NCBI GenBank assembly: GCA_028823885.1
Contig: JAPPFK010000064.1
Location: 1-33,284, forward strand
Direction: 5' to 3'
Length of the DNA stretch: 33,284 bases
Source of the DNA: Rhodospirillales bacterium
GTDB lineage: Bacteria > Pseudomonadota > Alphaproteobacteria > Rhodospirillales > UBA2165
Both the position numbers and the translations under genes were made by a program. Below, piece after piece: positions 10,315 through 20,631 of this stretch (position 1 is its first letter; the number at the start of each line of letters is the position of its first letter). The notes under the pieces are model-generated. The model was not told the origin of the DNA. It saw only the letters and a program-made list of their open reading frames with translations, and did no database searches.

Positions 10315-11328
10315 ATGGACTTCGGCATTTTCGATCATCTCGACCAGACGGGGCAGGCGGGCAGCGACTATTACGAAGACCGCCTGAAACTTATCGAGCG
10401 CTACGACGAAATCGGCATCTACGCCTACCATGTCGCCGAACACCACGCGACGCCTCTCGGCATGGCGCCGAGCCCGAGCGTCTTTCTGGCCGCTGTGGCG
10501 CAGCGCAGCCGGCGGCTTCGTTTCGGCCCCCTGGTCTATTGCGTCCCCATGTATCACCCGGTCCGGTTGCTGGAAGAGATCTGCATGCTCGATCAGTTGT
10601 CCGGCGGACGCTTCGAACTCGGCGTCGGGCGGGGTATCTCCCCCATCGAGCTCGGCTACTATGACCTGGATTACGACGAAGGCCCGGCCAAATACCGCGA
10701 AGCGCTGGAGATTATCCTGCTGGGAATCCGGAACGAGCGTCTCACCTATGACGGCGAATTCTTCCAGGTCGACGACATGCCCATGCGGCTGGCCACGGTG
10801 CAGAAGCCCCATCCGCCCCTGTGGTACGGCATTCATAATCCGGCAAGCGCCGGCTGGCCCGGCGGGAACGGGGTCAACATCGTCTCCAACGCACCGGCGG
10901 CGCGGGTCCGCGAGGTGTCCGACGCCTACCGCGAAGCCCGCGCCGACGCCGGGCTGCCGGGTCCCGAGCCCAAGATCGGCATGACCCGCTATATGATCCT
11001 CGCCGACAGCAGGGAAGCGGCCATGGAGATGGGCCGCCGCGCCTATCCGGTTTGGCGGCGGAGCTTCATGGCGCTCTGGGACGAACACGGCAAGGAGCCC
11101 ATCGGCGTCCACTATCCGGAAGAGTTCGACGGCGTCGTCGAGAGCGGCCAGGCGGTGGCCGGAACGCCGGACCAGGTCGGCGAAGAACTGCAGAGGCAGA
11201 TCGAAACGGCGGGGATCAACTACATGATATGCCGCTTCGCCTTCGGCGACCTCACCCTGGCCGAAAGCCTCAACTCGGTGGAACTGTTCAACGACCGCCT
11301 GATGGGCGAGTTGAAGGCCGCGGCATAG
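10315..11328 (+). CDS. LLM-class (luciferase-like) flavin-dependent monooxygenase
   Basis: A 337-residue TIM-barrel protein of the bacterial luciferase-like superfamily, which uses reduced FMN or F420 to oxidise small organic substrates. Family segments are the N-terminal MDFGIFDHLDQ, the AEHHATPLGMAPSPSVFLAA region, VPMYHPVRLLEEICMLDQLS, GRFELGVGRG, and the C-terminal VAGTPDQVGEELQ. The substrate cannot be predicted. No flavin reductase lies nearby, so reduced flavin would come from elsewhere in the genome. It sits 74 bases after eno, between eno and ftsB, where most relatives have no gene. Its Shine-Dalgarno sequence is within a strong potential hairpin (10282-10310). Confidence 0.88.
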   Translation: MDFGIFDHLDQTGQAGSDYYEDRLKLIERYDEIGIYAYHVAEHHATPLGMAPSPSVFLAAVAQRSRRLRFGPLVYCVPMYHPVRLLEEICMLDQLSGGRFELGVGRGISPIELGYYDLDYDEGPAKYREALEIILLGIRNERLTYDGEFFQVDDMPMRLATVQKPHPPLWYGIHNPASAGWPGGNGVNIVSNAPAARVREVSDAYREARADAGLPGPEPKIGMTRYMILADSREAAMEMGRRAYPVWRRSFMALWDEHGKEPIGVHYPEEFDGVVESGQAVAGTPDQVGEELQRQIETAGINYMICRFAFGDLTLAESLNSVELFNDRLMGELKAAA

Positions 11329-11346
11329 GCCGTCGCTTCGGCGCCG

Positions 11347-11361
11347 TTAACCTTTGGCTAA
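11347..11361 (+). promoter_or_regulatory. CtrA-like box upstream of ftsB
   Basis: TTAA-CCTTTGG-CTAA, one base short of the TTAA-N7-TTAA consensus of the alphaproteobacterial cell-cycle regulator CtrA. It lies 178 bases before the ftsB start. Control of a division gene would make sense biologically, but a single near-match by eye is weak evidence. Confidence 0.3.
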
Positions 11362-11538
11362 GGGCAGCCTGATTCAATTGCCGCCAACCGGAATGGCCAG
11401 AATGGCCGTCCCGGGGACATGCGGGCAGCGGACACGCCTGGTTCGCCGGGGAGGTTTTCGCTTCCCAACAACTGAATTTCTTGTGTCTCGCCGGCGGCTC
11501 AGCCCGGCAAGACCTTGCAAGGATTGTCGCGGCGCGTC

Positions 11539-11868
11539 ATGAGCATCCTCTACGACATACGCCATCTGGCCCGCCAGGTAATCGGCCCCGTTCTCGGGGT
11601 GTCCCTGATGGTCTACATCGTCTACCACGCGGTGCAGGGCAACCACGGCCTGATCGCCTATTGGCAGTTGGTCAAACAGGTCGACGCCGCGAACCAGGCG
11701 GTTGCGCTGCTCAACGAGGAAAAAACCCGGCTTCAGAAGCGGGTCAAACTGCTGCATCCGGATAGTCTCGATCGGGATATGCTGGAAGAGAGAGCGAGGG
11801 TCATGCTGGGTTACGCGGACCCGACGGATATCATCCTCGTCGACCGTCCCGGCCGCCGCGCCCGCTAG
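11539..11868 (+). CDS. ftsB: Septum formation initiator / cell division protein FtsB
   Basis: A 109-residue single-pass inner-membrane protein of the DivIC/FtsB family. It forms the FtsQLB complex that activates septal peptidoglycan synthesis. A short cytoplasmic N-terminus (MSILYDIRHLARQ) is followed by a transmembrane helix at about residues 14-33. A periplasmic coiled coil comes next (about 45-75, including AANQAVALLNEEKTRLQKRV), then LERARVMLGY-like residues near the end. The ATG at 11539 is preferred over an in-frame TTG at 11515. The order eno...ftsB...pdhA is the usual alphaproteobacterial one, though both intervals hold extra genes here. Confidence 0.88.
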   Translation: MSILYDIRHLARQVIGPVLGVSLMVYIVYHAVQGNHGLIAYWQLVKQVDAANQAVALLNEEKTRLQKRVKLLHPDSLDRDMLEERARVMLGYADPTDIILVDRPGRRAR

Positions 11869-12009
11869 TCCGGACCGGAGCCTCGGCAAAGACAAATGGT
11901 ACGGCCGTTATGCGTAGCCGGTGGCCGGGTGGAGAGAACCTACGCCAGACCCTAACCGCGCATCCACTCCACGGTTTTCATGCCGCGCGCAAACGGGTTC
12001 AATGGGGAA

Positions 12010-13032
12010 ATGACCGAGCCGCTTCTCGACTACATCGTTTCCTTGCCGAAAGCCGAGCTTCATCTGCATCTCGAAGGCACCCTGGAGCCCGAGATGATGC
12101 TGGCCCTCGCGGAACGCAACAAGGTGGAGATCCCGTACAGCCACCCCGATGACGTCAGGCCGATTTATGACTACGGCTCCCTCCAGGATTTTCTCGATCT
12201 CTATTACGCCGGGATGAGTGTGCTGTGCCGCGGCGAGGATTTCGAAGAGTTGACCCTGGCCTATCTCCGCCGTGCCGCCGCCGACGGCGTGGTGCATGCC
12301 GAGGTGTTTTTCGACCCCCAGGCTCATACGGCCCGGAACATCAGCTTTGACGAAGTGACCGAGGGTATTCTTTCGGGCCTTTCGGCGGGAGAGAGGGAAA
12401 CCGGCGCGTCCACCCGCCTGATCATGTGCTTCCTGCGCGATCTTAGCCAAGCCTCGGCCATCGAAACCTTCAACCAGGCGGCGGCTTATTTCGATGACGG
12501 CCGGATCATCGGGATCGGTCTCGATTCCACGGAAATCGGTAATCCGCCGGAGAAATTCGCCCGGGTCTTCGCCATGGCGGGGGAGCGCGGCCTCAAGCGG
12601 GTGGCGCATGCGGGAGAGGAGGGGCCGGCCTCGGCGGTCCGCGACACCTTGGATTTACTATATGTCGATCGCATCGATCACGGCATCGCGGCGACCGATG
12701 ATCGGGACCTGATGGCGCGCCTCGCCCGGGCCGGCACGCCGCTAACCGTGTGCCCTCTCTCCAACGTCGCGTTGAAGGCGGTGGAATCCTTGCAGGACCA
12801 TCCCCTGAAGCGGCTACTGGAAGCCGGCGTAAAGGTGACCATCAACTCCGATGATCCTGCCTATTTCGGCGGATACATCGCCGCGAATTTCCTCCAGGCC
12901 GCCCAGGCCTTGACCCTCGACAAGGCGCAATTGGCGCTGATTGCCAGGAATAGCCTCGAGGCCTCGTTTATGGACGATAGCGCCAGGGCGGAATTCATAC
13001 GGCAAATCGATGCCATCCGTTCCGCAAATTAG
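12010..13032 (+). CDS. Adenine deaminase (adenosine deaminase superfamily)
   Basis: A 340-residue zinc amidohydrolase-fold enzyme. Zinc ligands His18 and His20 are in KAELHLHLEG, the third His and the catalytic Glu are in VAHAGEEG, and the zinc-binding aspartate is in the segment NSDDPAYFGGY. That segment, with CPLSNVALKAV, is typical of the adenine deaminase branch (adenine to hypoxanthine) rather than true adenosine deaminase. Purine salvage is therefore the likely role, but adenosine as substrate is not excluded. The start at 12010 is chosen because GGGGAA precedes it and MTEPLLDYIVSLPKAELH is the usual N-terminus; an ATG at 11980 would add ten residues. It lies between ftsB and a Rieske oxygenase and has its own strand-consistent spacing. 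Confidence 0.88.
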   Translation: MTEPLLDYIVSLPKAELHLHLEGTLEPEMMLALAERNKVEIPYSHPDDVRPIYDYGSLQDFLDLYYAGMSVLCRGEDFEELTLAYLRRAAADGVVHAEVFFDPQAHTARNISFDEVTEGILSGLSAGERETGASTRLIMCFLRDLSQASAIETFNQAAAYFDDGRIIGIGLDSTEIGNPPEKFARVFAMAGERGLKRVAHAGEEGPASAVRDTLDLLYVDRIDHGIAATDDRDLMARLARAGTPLTVCPLSNVALKAVESLQDHPLKRLLEAGVKVTINSDDPAYFGGYIAANFLQAAQALTLDKAQLALIARNSLEASFMDDSARAEFIRQIDAIRSAN

Positions 13033-13132
13033 CTCGTCCGAACGTCGCACAGAGGGACCTCCGGCATTGGACATCCTGTCGATCCCGGCGCTAAGCTAAG
13101 GCCGGCAAAAGCGCCCAGACAGGGGAAAGATC

Positions 13133-14470
13133 ATGTTGACGGCCGAGAGCAACAAGCTGTTTACCGAGGTCGGCGAAGGGACGCCCATGGGCGATCTGCT
13201 GCGCCGGTACTGGATGCCCGTCGCGGCGGTCTCGGAGTTCGACGAAAAGGCCACCAAGCCGGTTCGGCTGATGGGCGAAGACCTGGTCCTCTACAAGGAT
13301 TTGAGCGGAAACTACGGTCTCACCGACCGTCACTGCGCGCACCGGCGGGCCGATCTTTCCTACGGGTTTGTCGAGGAGACGGGCATCCGCTGCAATTACC
13401 ACGGCTGGTGTTACGACCAGAAAGGAAACTGCATCGAGCAGCCCTATGAAGACACGGTCAATCCCTCGGGCAAGCTGAAAAAGCAGGTCAGGCTCAAGGC
13501 CTATCCCGTGGAAGAAAAGGCCGGATTGCTGTGGGCCTATATGGGGCCGGCGCCGGCGCCGCTGGTCCCGACGTGGGAGCCCTTCACCTGGGAAAACGGC
13601 TTCGTCCAGATCGTTCTCTCCGAGGTTCCCTGCAACTGGTTCCAGTGCCAGGAGAACTCCATCGATCCCGTCCACTTCGAGTGGATGCACGCCAACTGGT
13701 CGATCCGGCTGAAGGGCGAGACCGGCCCATATTCACCGAAGCACACCAAGGTGGATTTCGACGAATTCGATTATGGTTTCCGCTATCTCCGCATCCGCGA
13801 GGACACCGACGAAGAACATCCCCTGTGGACCGTAGGCCGTACGTGTCTGTGGCCCAACTGCCTGTTTACCGGCGAACACTTCGAATGGCGGGTGCCCATC
13901 GACGACGAAAATACCCTGAGCGTCGGCTGGTTTTTCGCCCGGGTGCCGACCGACAGGGAACCCTATGTGCAGGAGCGTATTCCCGTCTGGGAGAGTCCGA
14001 TCAAGGACGAGGAGACGGGACGGTGGATCTCGACCCATGTCATGAACCAGGATTTCATCGCCTGGGTCGGGCAGGGCACCGTCGCCGACCGCACCAAGGA
14101 GCATCTGGGGCTCAGCGACAAGGGCGTCGGCATGATCCGCAAGCGCTATATGGATGACATTGAACGGGTCAAGAAAGGCGAAGACCCCAAGGCCATCGTC
14201 CGCAATCCCAACGAAAACGGCTGCATCGAACTGCCGATCATCGGCAGAAAATACTTCAAGGAAGGCCTCTCATCCGAGGAAATCCGGGAGCATGCCGACA
14301 GCCCCATCGGCGGCACCTATCGGCGGTTCCCCTTCCTGGCCAGGCAGCCCCAATGGGTGAAGGACGAGTTCGAGGAAGCCACCGGGTTCCGCCTCCAGGA
14401 TTCATTTCCCCAGGACCAGGGGGAATTGACTAATATCGGTTCCAAGGACGAGGAGTTCGTCGAAAAGTAG
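13133..14470 (+). CDS. Rieske non-heme iron oxygenase, alpha subunit (ring-hydroxylating or demethylating type)
   Basis: A 445-residue protein with an N-terminal Rieske [2Fe-2S] domain: Cys68-x-His70 in CAHRR and Cys87-x2-His90 in CNYHGW. The C-terminal catalytic domain has the mononuclear iron site Asp178-x2-His181-x4-His186 (DPVHFEWMH). The length and N-terminus (LTAESNKLFTEVGEGTPMGDLLRRYW) resemble the phthalate 4,5-dioxygenase / LigX-like single-subunit branch, which acts on aromatic acids or demethylates ethers. The substrate is unknown. No ferredoxin, reductase or beta subunit is in the window, so electrons must come from proteins encoded elsewhere. A good Shine-Dalgarno (GGGGAAAG) precedes the ATG. 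A small secreted protein follows after nine bases. Confidence 0.9.
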   Translation: MLTAESNKLFTEVGEGTPMGDLLRRYWMPVAAVSEFDEKATKPVRLMGEDLVLYKDLSGNYGLTDRHCAHRRADLSYGFVEETGIRCNYHGWCYDQKGNCIEQPYEDTVNPSGKLKKQVRLKAYPVEEKAGLLWAYMGPAPAPLVPTWEPFTWENGFVQIVLSEVPCNWFQCQENSIDPVHFEWMHANWSIRLKGETGPYSPKHTKVDFDEFDYGFRYLRIREDTDEEHPLWTVGRTCLWPNCLFTGEHFEWRVPIDDENTLSVGWFFARVPTDREPYVQERIPVWESPIKDEETGRWISTHVMNQDFIAWVGQGTVADRTKEHLGLSDKGVGMIRKRYMDDIERVKKGEDPKAIVRNPNENGCIELPIIGRKYFKEGLSSEEIREHADSPIGGTYRRFPFLARQPQWVKDEFEEATGFRLQDSFPQDQGELTNIGSKDEEFVEK

Positions 14471-14479
14471 GAGGAACCG

Positions 14480-14812
14480 ATGCCCGCACGCCCCGTCCGG
14501 GGTTTTCCGATCCTGCTCCTCCTCGGGGCGGCGTTGTGGCCGGCTACAGCCCACGCCGACGCCATTGACGGCGATTGGTGTAATGCCAAGGGACAAAGGC
14601 TCTCCATCGATGGCCCCAAGCTGGTGACGCCGTACGGCACCCGCATGGAAGGCGTCTATGACCGCCACGGCTTCGAGTATGTGGTGCCGGCGGGTGAGCC
14701 CGGCGCCGGCGACAAGGTGGTCATGTCCATATTCAGCGACGACGATATGGAACTCGTTCGCGGTTCACGGCCGGTCGAGAGTTGGCGGCGCTGCCGCCTT
14801 CCCACAAGCTGA
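14480..14812 (+). CDS. Small secreted protein, function unknown
   Basis: A 110-residue protein with a signal peptide (basic start, hydrophobic LLLLGAALW, cleavage likely after AHA at about residue 26), so it is probably periplasmic. The mature part begins IDGDWCNAKGQRLSIDG and ends WRRCRLP, leaving two cysteines that could form a disulphide. The pattern suggests a small beta-rich domain; I do not recognise a characterised family. It starts nine bases after the Rieske oxygenase stop behind a near-perfect AGGAGG, so it is almost certainly co-transcribed with it. Whether the two act together is not shown by the sequence. Confidence 0.75.
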   Translation: MPARPVRGFPILLLLGAALWPATAHADAIDGDWCNAKGQRLSIDGPKLVTPYGTRMEGVYDRHGFEYVVPAGEPGAGDKVVMSIFSDDDMELVRGSRPVESWRRCRLPTS

Positions 14813-15025
14813 GCGACTGCCAGATAATTGCCCGATTTCGCCTCGAAACCGCACGAATCAAACCTCGCCAAATCTCAGTTAACTAAAATAAAGGTAATTT
14901 AGAAAAACTTGTTGCTTTACAACAGCTTTGTCGTCAAATTCAGCCTCGATTTAAGCTGTTTTTGGCCCATTGCAGGCCCATGTTTCCGCGATGGTGGCGG
15001 ATTCCCGAGGGAGGAGTGACCCGAT
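14813..15025 (+). promoter_or_regulatory. AT-rich leader and likely promoter region of the pdh operon
   Basis: These 213 bases contain no gene. The stretch 14881-14940 is only about 27% GC, by far the most AT-rich part of the window. It holds a small inverted repeat TGTTG-CTTTA-CAACA (14910-14924). A weak promoter candidate is TTGTCG (14928-14933), a 16-base spacer, then TTTAAG (14950-14955). Strong expression and regulation of pyruvate dehydrogenase would be expected from here; the exact promoter is uncertain. Confidence 0.45.
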
Positions 15026-16045
15026 ATGGCGACAGCCGCAAAGCGAAAGCCCCGCAAACGAGCCGCCCCGAAACCCAAGGCCACCCCGGAAGAACTCCTT
15101 GAATTTCATCGGGAAATGCTGCTGATCCGCCGTTTCGAAGAGAAGGCGGGGCAACTCTACGGCATGGGGCTGATCCAGGGTTTCTGCCACCTCTACATTG
15201 GTCAGGAGGCGGTCGTCGTCGGCATGCAGGCCGCCGCCGACACCGATGTCGACACGGTCATCACCAGCTACCGGGATCACGGCCATATGCTGGCCTGCGG
15301 GATGGACCCCAAGGGCGTCATGGCCGAACTCACCGGCCGCGGCACCGGTTATTCCCGCGGCAAGGGCGGCTCCATGCACATGTTCAGCCGGGAAAAGAAC
15401 TTCTTTGGCGGTCACGGCATCGTCGCGGCCCAGGTTCCCATCGGCACCGGCCTCGGATTTGCGCACAGGTACAAGGAAGACGGCGGGGTCTGCATGACCT
15501 ATTACGGCGACGGCGCCGCCAACCAGGGCCAGGTCTATGAGAGTTTCAATATGGCGGCCCTGTGGAAACTGCCGGTCTGTTATGTGCTCGAAAACAACCG
15601 CTACGGCATGGGCACCTCGGTCGCCCGCGCCGCATCGACCCAGGAACTCTATGCCCGCGGCGAGTCGTTCGGCATCCCCGGCGAGCGGGTGGATGGGATG
15701 GACGTGGTCGCCGTCCGCGCCGCGGCGGAGAAGGCGCTGAAGCACGTCCGGAGCGGCAAGGGCCCCTATATCCTCGGCATGCTGACCTACCGGTATCGCG
15801 GCCATTCCATGTCCGATCCGGCCAAATACCGGACCCGCGAAGAGGTGTCCAAGGTCCGGGCCGAGCAGGACCCCATCGATCGGGTCGCCCAGACATTGCT
15901 CGACAACGAATATGCGACCGAGGAGGAACTGAAAGCCGTGGACGCGGAAATCAAGGCGATCATTACCGAAGCGGCCGAGTTCGCCCAGCAGTCGCCGGAG
16001 CCGGATCCGTCCGAGCTCTACACCGACGTTCTGGTCGACGCCTAG
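15026..16045 (+). CDS. pdhA: Pyruvate dehydrogenase E1 component, alpha subunit
   Basis: A 339-residue subunit of the heterotetrameric (alpha2beta2) E1. It uses thiamine diphosphate to decarboxylate pyruvate and acetylate the lipoyl group of E2. The thiamine-diphosphate motif runs from GDGAANQG (161-168) to the [10 protein letters not shown] segment (189-198). The loop [13 protein letters not shown] (257-269) corresponds to the region phosphorylated in mitochondrial E1-alpha. [12 protein letters not shown] is also characteristic. The N-terminus has a Lys/Arg/Pro-rich extension of about 20 residues. The start is backed by GGAGGAG nine bases upstream. It is the first gene of a tight pdhA-pdhB-pdhC-lpd operon. 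Confidence 0.96.
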   Translation: MATAAKRKPRKRAAPKPKATPEELLEFHREMLLIRRFEEKAGQLYGMGLIQGFCHLYIGQEAVVVGMQAAADTDVDTVITSYRDHGHMLACGMDPKGVMAELTGRGTGYSRGKGGSMHMFSREKNFFGGHGIVAAQVPIGTGLGFAHRYKEDGGVCMTYYGDGAANQGQVYESFNMAALWKLPVCYVLENNRYGMGTSVARAASTQELYARGESFGIPGERVDGMDVVAVRAAAEKALKHVRSGKGPYILGMLTYRYRGHSMSDPAKYRTREEVSKVRAEQDPIDRVAQTLLDNEYATEEELKAVDAEIKAIITEAAEFAQQSPEPDPSELYTDVLVDA

Positions 16046-16059
16046 GGGAGGAACGGGAT

Positions 16060-17445
<1,386 letters not shown>

Positions 17446-17457
17446 GGGGAACGGGAT

Positions 17458-17715
17458 ATGACCATTCAGATCCTCATGCCCGCCCTGTCGCCGACCATGA
17501 CCGAGGGCAATATCGCCAAGTGGCATAAACAGGAAGGCGACGAGGTCGCGTCCGGCGATCTCCTGGCCGAGATCGAAACCGACAAGGCGACCATGGAGCT
17601 CGAAGCCGTCGATGACGGCGTGCTCGGCAAGATCATCGCCGCCGAAGGTTCAGAGAATATTGCCGTCAACACGCCCATCGCGGTGATGCTGGAAGAAGGC
17701 GAGGATGCGTCCGCT
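17458..17715 (+). repeat. Lipoyl-domain coding repeat, copy 2 (in pdhC)
   Basis: Second copy of the lipoyl-domain coding unit; the identical 35-base run begins at 17476. Divergence is concentrated at third codon positions and near the domain's end. Confidence 0.85.
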
Positions 17716-18744
17716 GCGGAGGCCGCCGCTTCGGCCGCCCCGGCAGCTGAACCGACCCTGGCGCCCGCGGCGCCACCCGAACCCGCGCCGGCAACTGAAC
17801 CGGCTTCGCCGCCGCAACCCGCGCCCGCCGCGCCGAAGTCGAATGGCGCCCGAGTGTTCGCCAGCCCGCTTGCCAAACGCATCGCGGCGGACGCCGGCAT
17901 CGACATCGGCGCCATATCCGGTTCCGGTCCCCATGGCCGGGTGGTGAAGCGGGACGTGGAAGCGGCCATCGCCGCTCCCGCCGCGGCGCCATCCGCTGCC
18001 CCGCAGGCGCTGGCCTCGCCTGCACGCGCGCAACTGCCCGTGGTGGCCGGCGGTTACACCGAGGTGCCGCACAGCAACATGCGCAAGACGATCGGCAGGC
18101 GCCTGCAGGAATCCAAGCAGACGGTGCCCCACTTCTACGTCACCATGGAGTGCGAGATCGACAAGCTGCTGGCCATGCGCAAGGACCTGAACGCGCGGGC
18201 CGGGGCGACCGGCGAGGACTACAAGATCTCGGTCAACGACTTCATCATCCGCGCCGCCGCGTTCGCCATGAAGAAGGTCCCCGACGTCAACGCGTCTTGG
18301 ACCGACGAGGCCATGCTGCTCTACAACGACATCGACATCTCGGTGGCCGTCGCCATCGACGGCGGCCTGATCACGCCCATCGTGCGCAACGCGGACCAAA
18401 AAGGCCTGGCCGTCATTTCCAACGAGATGAAGGATCTGGCCGCCCGCGCCCGGGAAGGCAAGCTGCTGCCGGATGAATTCCAGGGCGGCGGCTTCACCAT
18501 CTCCAATCTGGGCATGTACGGGGTGAAGGAGTTCGCCGCCATCATCAACCCGCCTCAATCGTGCATCCTCGCCGTCGGCGCCGGCGAGCAGCGGCCCGTG
18601 GTCCGCGATGGCGCGCTCACCACCGCGACCATGATGAGCGTGACGCTCTCCACCGATCACCGGGTGGTCGACGGGGCGCTGGGCGCCGAATGGCTTCAGG
18701 CCTTCAAGGTCCTCGTCGAGGACCCGTTGGCCATGCTGCTGTAA
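17458..18744 (+). CDS. pdhC: Pyruvate dehydrogenase E2, dihydrolipoamide acetyltransferase
   Basis: A 428-residue core enzyme passing the acetyl group from lipoyl to CoA. There is one lipoyl domain (1-80, Lys43 in ETDKATME) and an Ala/Pro-rich linker. The peripheral-subunit-binding domain lies at about 131-171 ([31 protein letters not shown]). A second linker leads to the acyltransferase domain, with the catalytic His401 and Asp405 in [16 protein letters not shown] at the C-terminus. The length agrees with single-lipoyl-domain E2 proteins. The Shine-Dalgarno is AAGGGGAAC. The lpd gene starts nine bases after the stop. The lipoyl domain is nearly the same as that of PdhB, so the complex carries two lipoyl carriers. 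Confidence 0.96.
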   Translation: MTIQILMPALSPTMTEGNIAKWHKQEGDEVASGDLLAEIETDKATMELEAVDDGVLGKIIAAEGSENIAVNTPIAVMLEEGEDASAAEAAASAAPAAEPTLAPAAPPEPAPATEPASPPQPAPAAPKSNGARVFASPLAKRIAADAGIDIGAISGSGPHGRVVKRDVEAAIAAPAAAPSAAPQALASPARAQLPVVAGGYTEVPHSNMRKTIGRRLQESKQTVPHFYVTMECEIDKLLAMRKDLNARAGATGEDYKISVNDFIIRAAAFAMKKVPDVNASWTDEAMLLYNDIDISVAVAIDGGLITPIVRNADQKGLAVISNEMKDLAARAREGKLLPDEFQGGGFTISNLGMYGVKEFAAIINPPQSCILAVGAGEQRPVVRDGALTTATMMSVTLSTDHRVVDGALGAEWLQAFKVLVEDPLAMLL

Positions 18745-18753
18745 GGGGTCACG

Positions 18754-20178
18754 ATGGCGGATCAACCAACCGAAACGAACTTCGACGTGATCGTCGTCGG
18801 CGGCGGGCCGGGCGGCTACGTGACCGCCATCCGCGCCGCGCAGCTCGGCATGAAGGCGGCCTGCGTGGAGCGGGAACATTTGGGCGGCATCTGCCTCAAC
18901 TGGGGCTGCATCCCGACCAAGGCGCTGCTGCGGACCTCCGAAGTCTATCACCTGATGGAGCGGGCCGACGAATTCGGCCTCAAGGTCGAGGGCGTCTCCA
19001 TCGATCTGCCCAAGATCGTCAAGCGCTCGCGCCGGGTGGCGCGCCGGCTGTCGGGCGGCGTCGCGCATCTGTTGAAGAAGAACGAGGTCGCGGTCTTCGA
19101 CGGCCACGGCAAGCTGGCCGGCCAAGAGAAAGGCGTGCGCAAGCTGGAGGTCACGGCCGACGGCAAGAAGTTCGCCGACCTCACCGCCAAGCACATCATC
19201 CTGGCGACCGGCGCCCGCGCCCGGACCCTGCCGGGCCTCGAGCCGGACGGGGAACTGATCTGGACCTACAAGGAAGCCATGATCCCGGAAGAGATGCCCA
19301 AGTCTCTCCTGGTGGTCGGGTCCGGCGCCATCGGCATCGAGTTCGCGAGCTTCTACAGGACCCTCGGCGCGGAGGTGACCGTGGTCGAGGTGCTGCCCCG
19401 GATACTGCCGGTGGAGGACGAGGAAATTTCCGGCTTCGCCGAGAAGGCCTTCAAGGCCCAGGGCATGAACATCATGACGTCGGCGACGGTGAAGGGCTTG
19501 AAGAAGGGCAAAGGCAGCGTCACTGCCACCATCGAGGCGGACGGCAAATCCCAAGACCTCACCGTCGACCGGGTGATATTGGCGGTCGGCATCGTCGGCA
19601 ACGTCGAAGACATCGGGTTGGGAGGCACCAAGGTGCAGGTCGAGAAATCCCACATCGCCGTCGATGAATGGAGCGCGACCCACGAGCCCGGCGTCTATGC
19701 CATCGGCGACGTCACCGGCCCGCCCTGGCTCGCCCACAAGGCCAGCCACGAAGGCATCATCTGCATCGAGAAGATCGCTGGGGCGAACGACGTGCACCCG
19801 CTGGACACCTCGCGCATCCCGGGTTGCACCTACTGCGCGCCCCAGGTGGCGAGCGTCGGCCTCACGGAAGCCGCCGCAAAGGAAGCGGGCCATGAGGTCA
19901 AGGTCGGCAAATTCCCGTTCCAGGGCAACGGCAAGGCCATTGCGCTGGGTGAGCCGGACGGTTTGGTCAAGACCGTGTTCGACGCCAAGACCGGCGAACT
20001 GCTGGGCGCGCACATGGTCGGCGCCGAGGTGACCGAACTGATCCAGGGCTACGGCATCGCCAAGACCCTGGAATCAACCGAGGCCGAACTCATGCATTCG
20101 GTGTTCCCGCACCCGACCCTGTCCGAGATGATGCATGAGGCCGTCCTCGACGCCTACGGCCGGGTGATCCATTTCTGA
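18754..20178 (+). CDS. lpdA: Dihydrolipoyl dehydrogenase (E3)
   Basis: A 474-residue FAD/NAD flavoprotein that reoxidises dihydrolipoamide on E2. The N-terminal FAD-binding GGGPGGY (16-22) is followed by the redox-active disulphide Cys47/Cys52 in GGICLNWGCIPTK. The NAD-binding glycine motif is GSGAIGIEFASFY, and the second FAD contact is YAIGDVTGPP. The C-terminal dimerisation domain has the catalytic His453-Glu458 in HPTLSE. It follows pdhC in the same operon, so this is the complex-specific E3. Its stop overlaps the start of a GNAT gene (TGATG at 20176-20180). Confidence 0.96.
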   Translation: MADQPTETNFDVIVVGGGPGGYVTAIRAAQLGMKAACVEREHLGGICLNWGCIPTKALLRTSEVYHLMERADEFGLKVEGVSIDLPKIVKRSRRVARRLSGGVAHLLKKNEVAVFDGHGKLAGQEKGVRKLEVTADGKKFADLTAKHIILATGARARTLPGLEPDGELIWTYKEAMIPEEMPKSLLVVGSGAIGIEFASFYRTLGAEVTVVEVLPRILPVEDEEISGFAEKAFKAQGMNIMTSATVKGLKKGKGSVTATIEADGKSQDLTVDRVILAVGIVGNVEDIGLGGTKVQVEKSHIAVDEWSATHEPGVYAIGDVTGPPWLAHKASHEGIICIEKIAGANDVHPLDTSRIPGCTYCAPQVASVGLTEAAAKEAGHEVKVGKFPFQGNGKAIALGEPDGLVKTVFDAKTGELLGAHMVGAEVTELIQGYGIAKTLESTEAELMHSVFPHPTLSEMMHEAVLDAYGRVIHF

Positions 20179-20630
20179 TGAACGCGAGACCCTTGGATGT
20201 GCGTCCGCTCGCCGAGCAGGACAAGGAGGACTGGCACCGGCTATGGGCCGGCTACCTCGAATTCTACGAGGCCGAGGTGTCCGACGAGGTCACCGCCCAT
20301 ACCTGGGAGCGCCTGATGAACCGGGATGCCGCCGTCTGGGGTCTGGTGGCCGAGGCCGGCGGCGAGGTGGCCGGCATCTTGAACTACGTCCTGCATGCGA
20401 ATACATGGTCGCTCAGGCCGGTTTGCTACCTGGAGGACCTTTATGTGGACCCTGCGGTGCGCGGGCAGGGGGCCGGCCGGGCCTTGATCGAGGCGCTGGT
20501 CGACATGGCCAAGGGCCACGACTGGCACCGGGTCTACTGGATGACGGCGGACGACAACGAGACCGCCCGCAGGCTCTATGATAGAATTACGCCCGTGACC
20601 CGATGGGTGAGATACGACGTGAATATCTGA
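20178..20630 (+). CDS. GNAT-family N-acetyltransferase
   Basis: A 150-residue single-domain acetyltransferase. The acetyl-CoA-binding motif A is visible as [23 protein letters not shown], preceded by VAGILNYVL and followed by the motif-B region [23 protein letters not shown] proteins transfer acetyl from acetyl-CoA to amines, small molecules or proteins; the substrate is unknown. It overlaps the lpdA stop by one base and ends one base before the lipA ATG, so it is translated within the pdh-lipA operon. That location is suggestive of a link to acetyl-CoA supply or lipoylation, but this is inference. Confidence 0.85.
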   Translation: MNARPLDVRPLAEQDKEDWHRLWAGYLEFYEAEVSDEVTAHTWERLMNRDAAVWGLVAEAGGEVAGILNYVLHANTWSLRPVCYLEDLYVDPAVRGQGAGRALIEALVDMAKGHDWHRVYWMTADDNETARRLYDRITPVTRWVRYDVNI

Positions 20631-20631
20631 G

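Noticed and set aside
13085..13105. CCGGC / GCCGG arms with a CTAAGCTAAG loop upstream of the Rieske gene
   Set aside because: The stem is only five pairs and the short direct repeat is too weak to call an operator or promoter.
15562..16059. Upstream extension of the pdhB frame into pdhA
   Set aside because: This part is Arg/Gly-rich shadow translation of pdhA; the true start at 16060 has a strong Shine-Dalgarno and a lipoyl-domain N-terminus.
17650..20013. Very long open frame (787 codons) on the minus strand opposite pdhC and lpdA
   Set aside because: Composition is an antisense shadow of GC-rich codons (His/Asp/Arg/Gly-rich, no domain), and the plus strand encodes two unmistakable enzymes.
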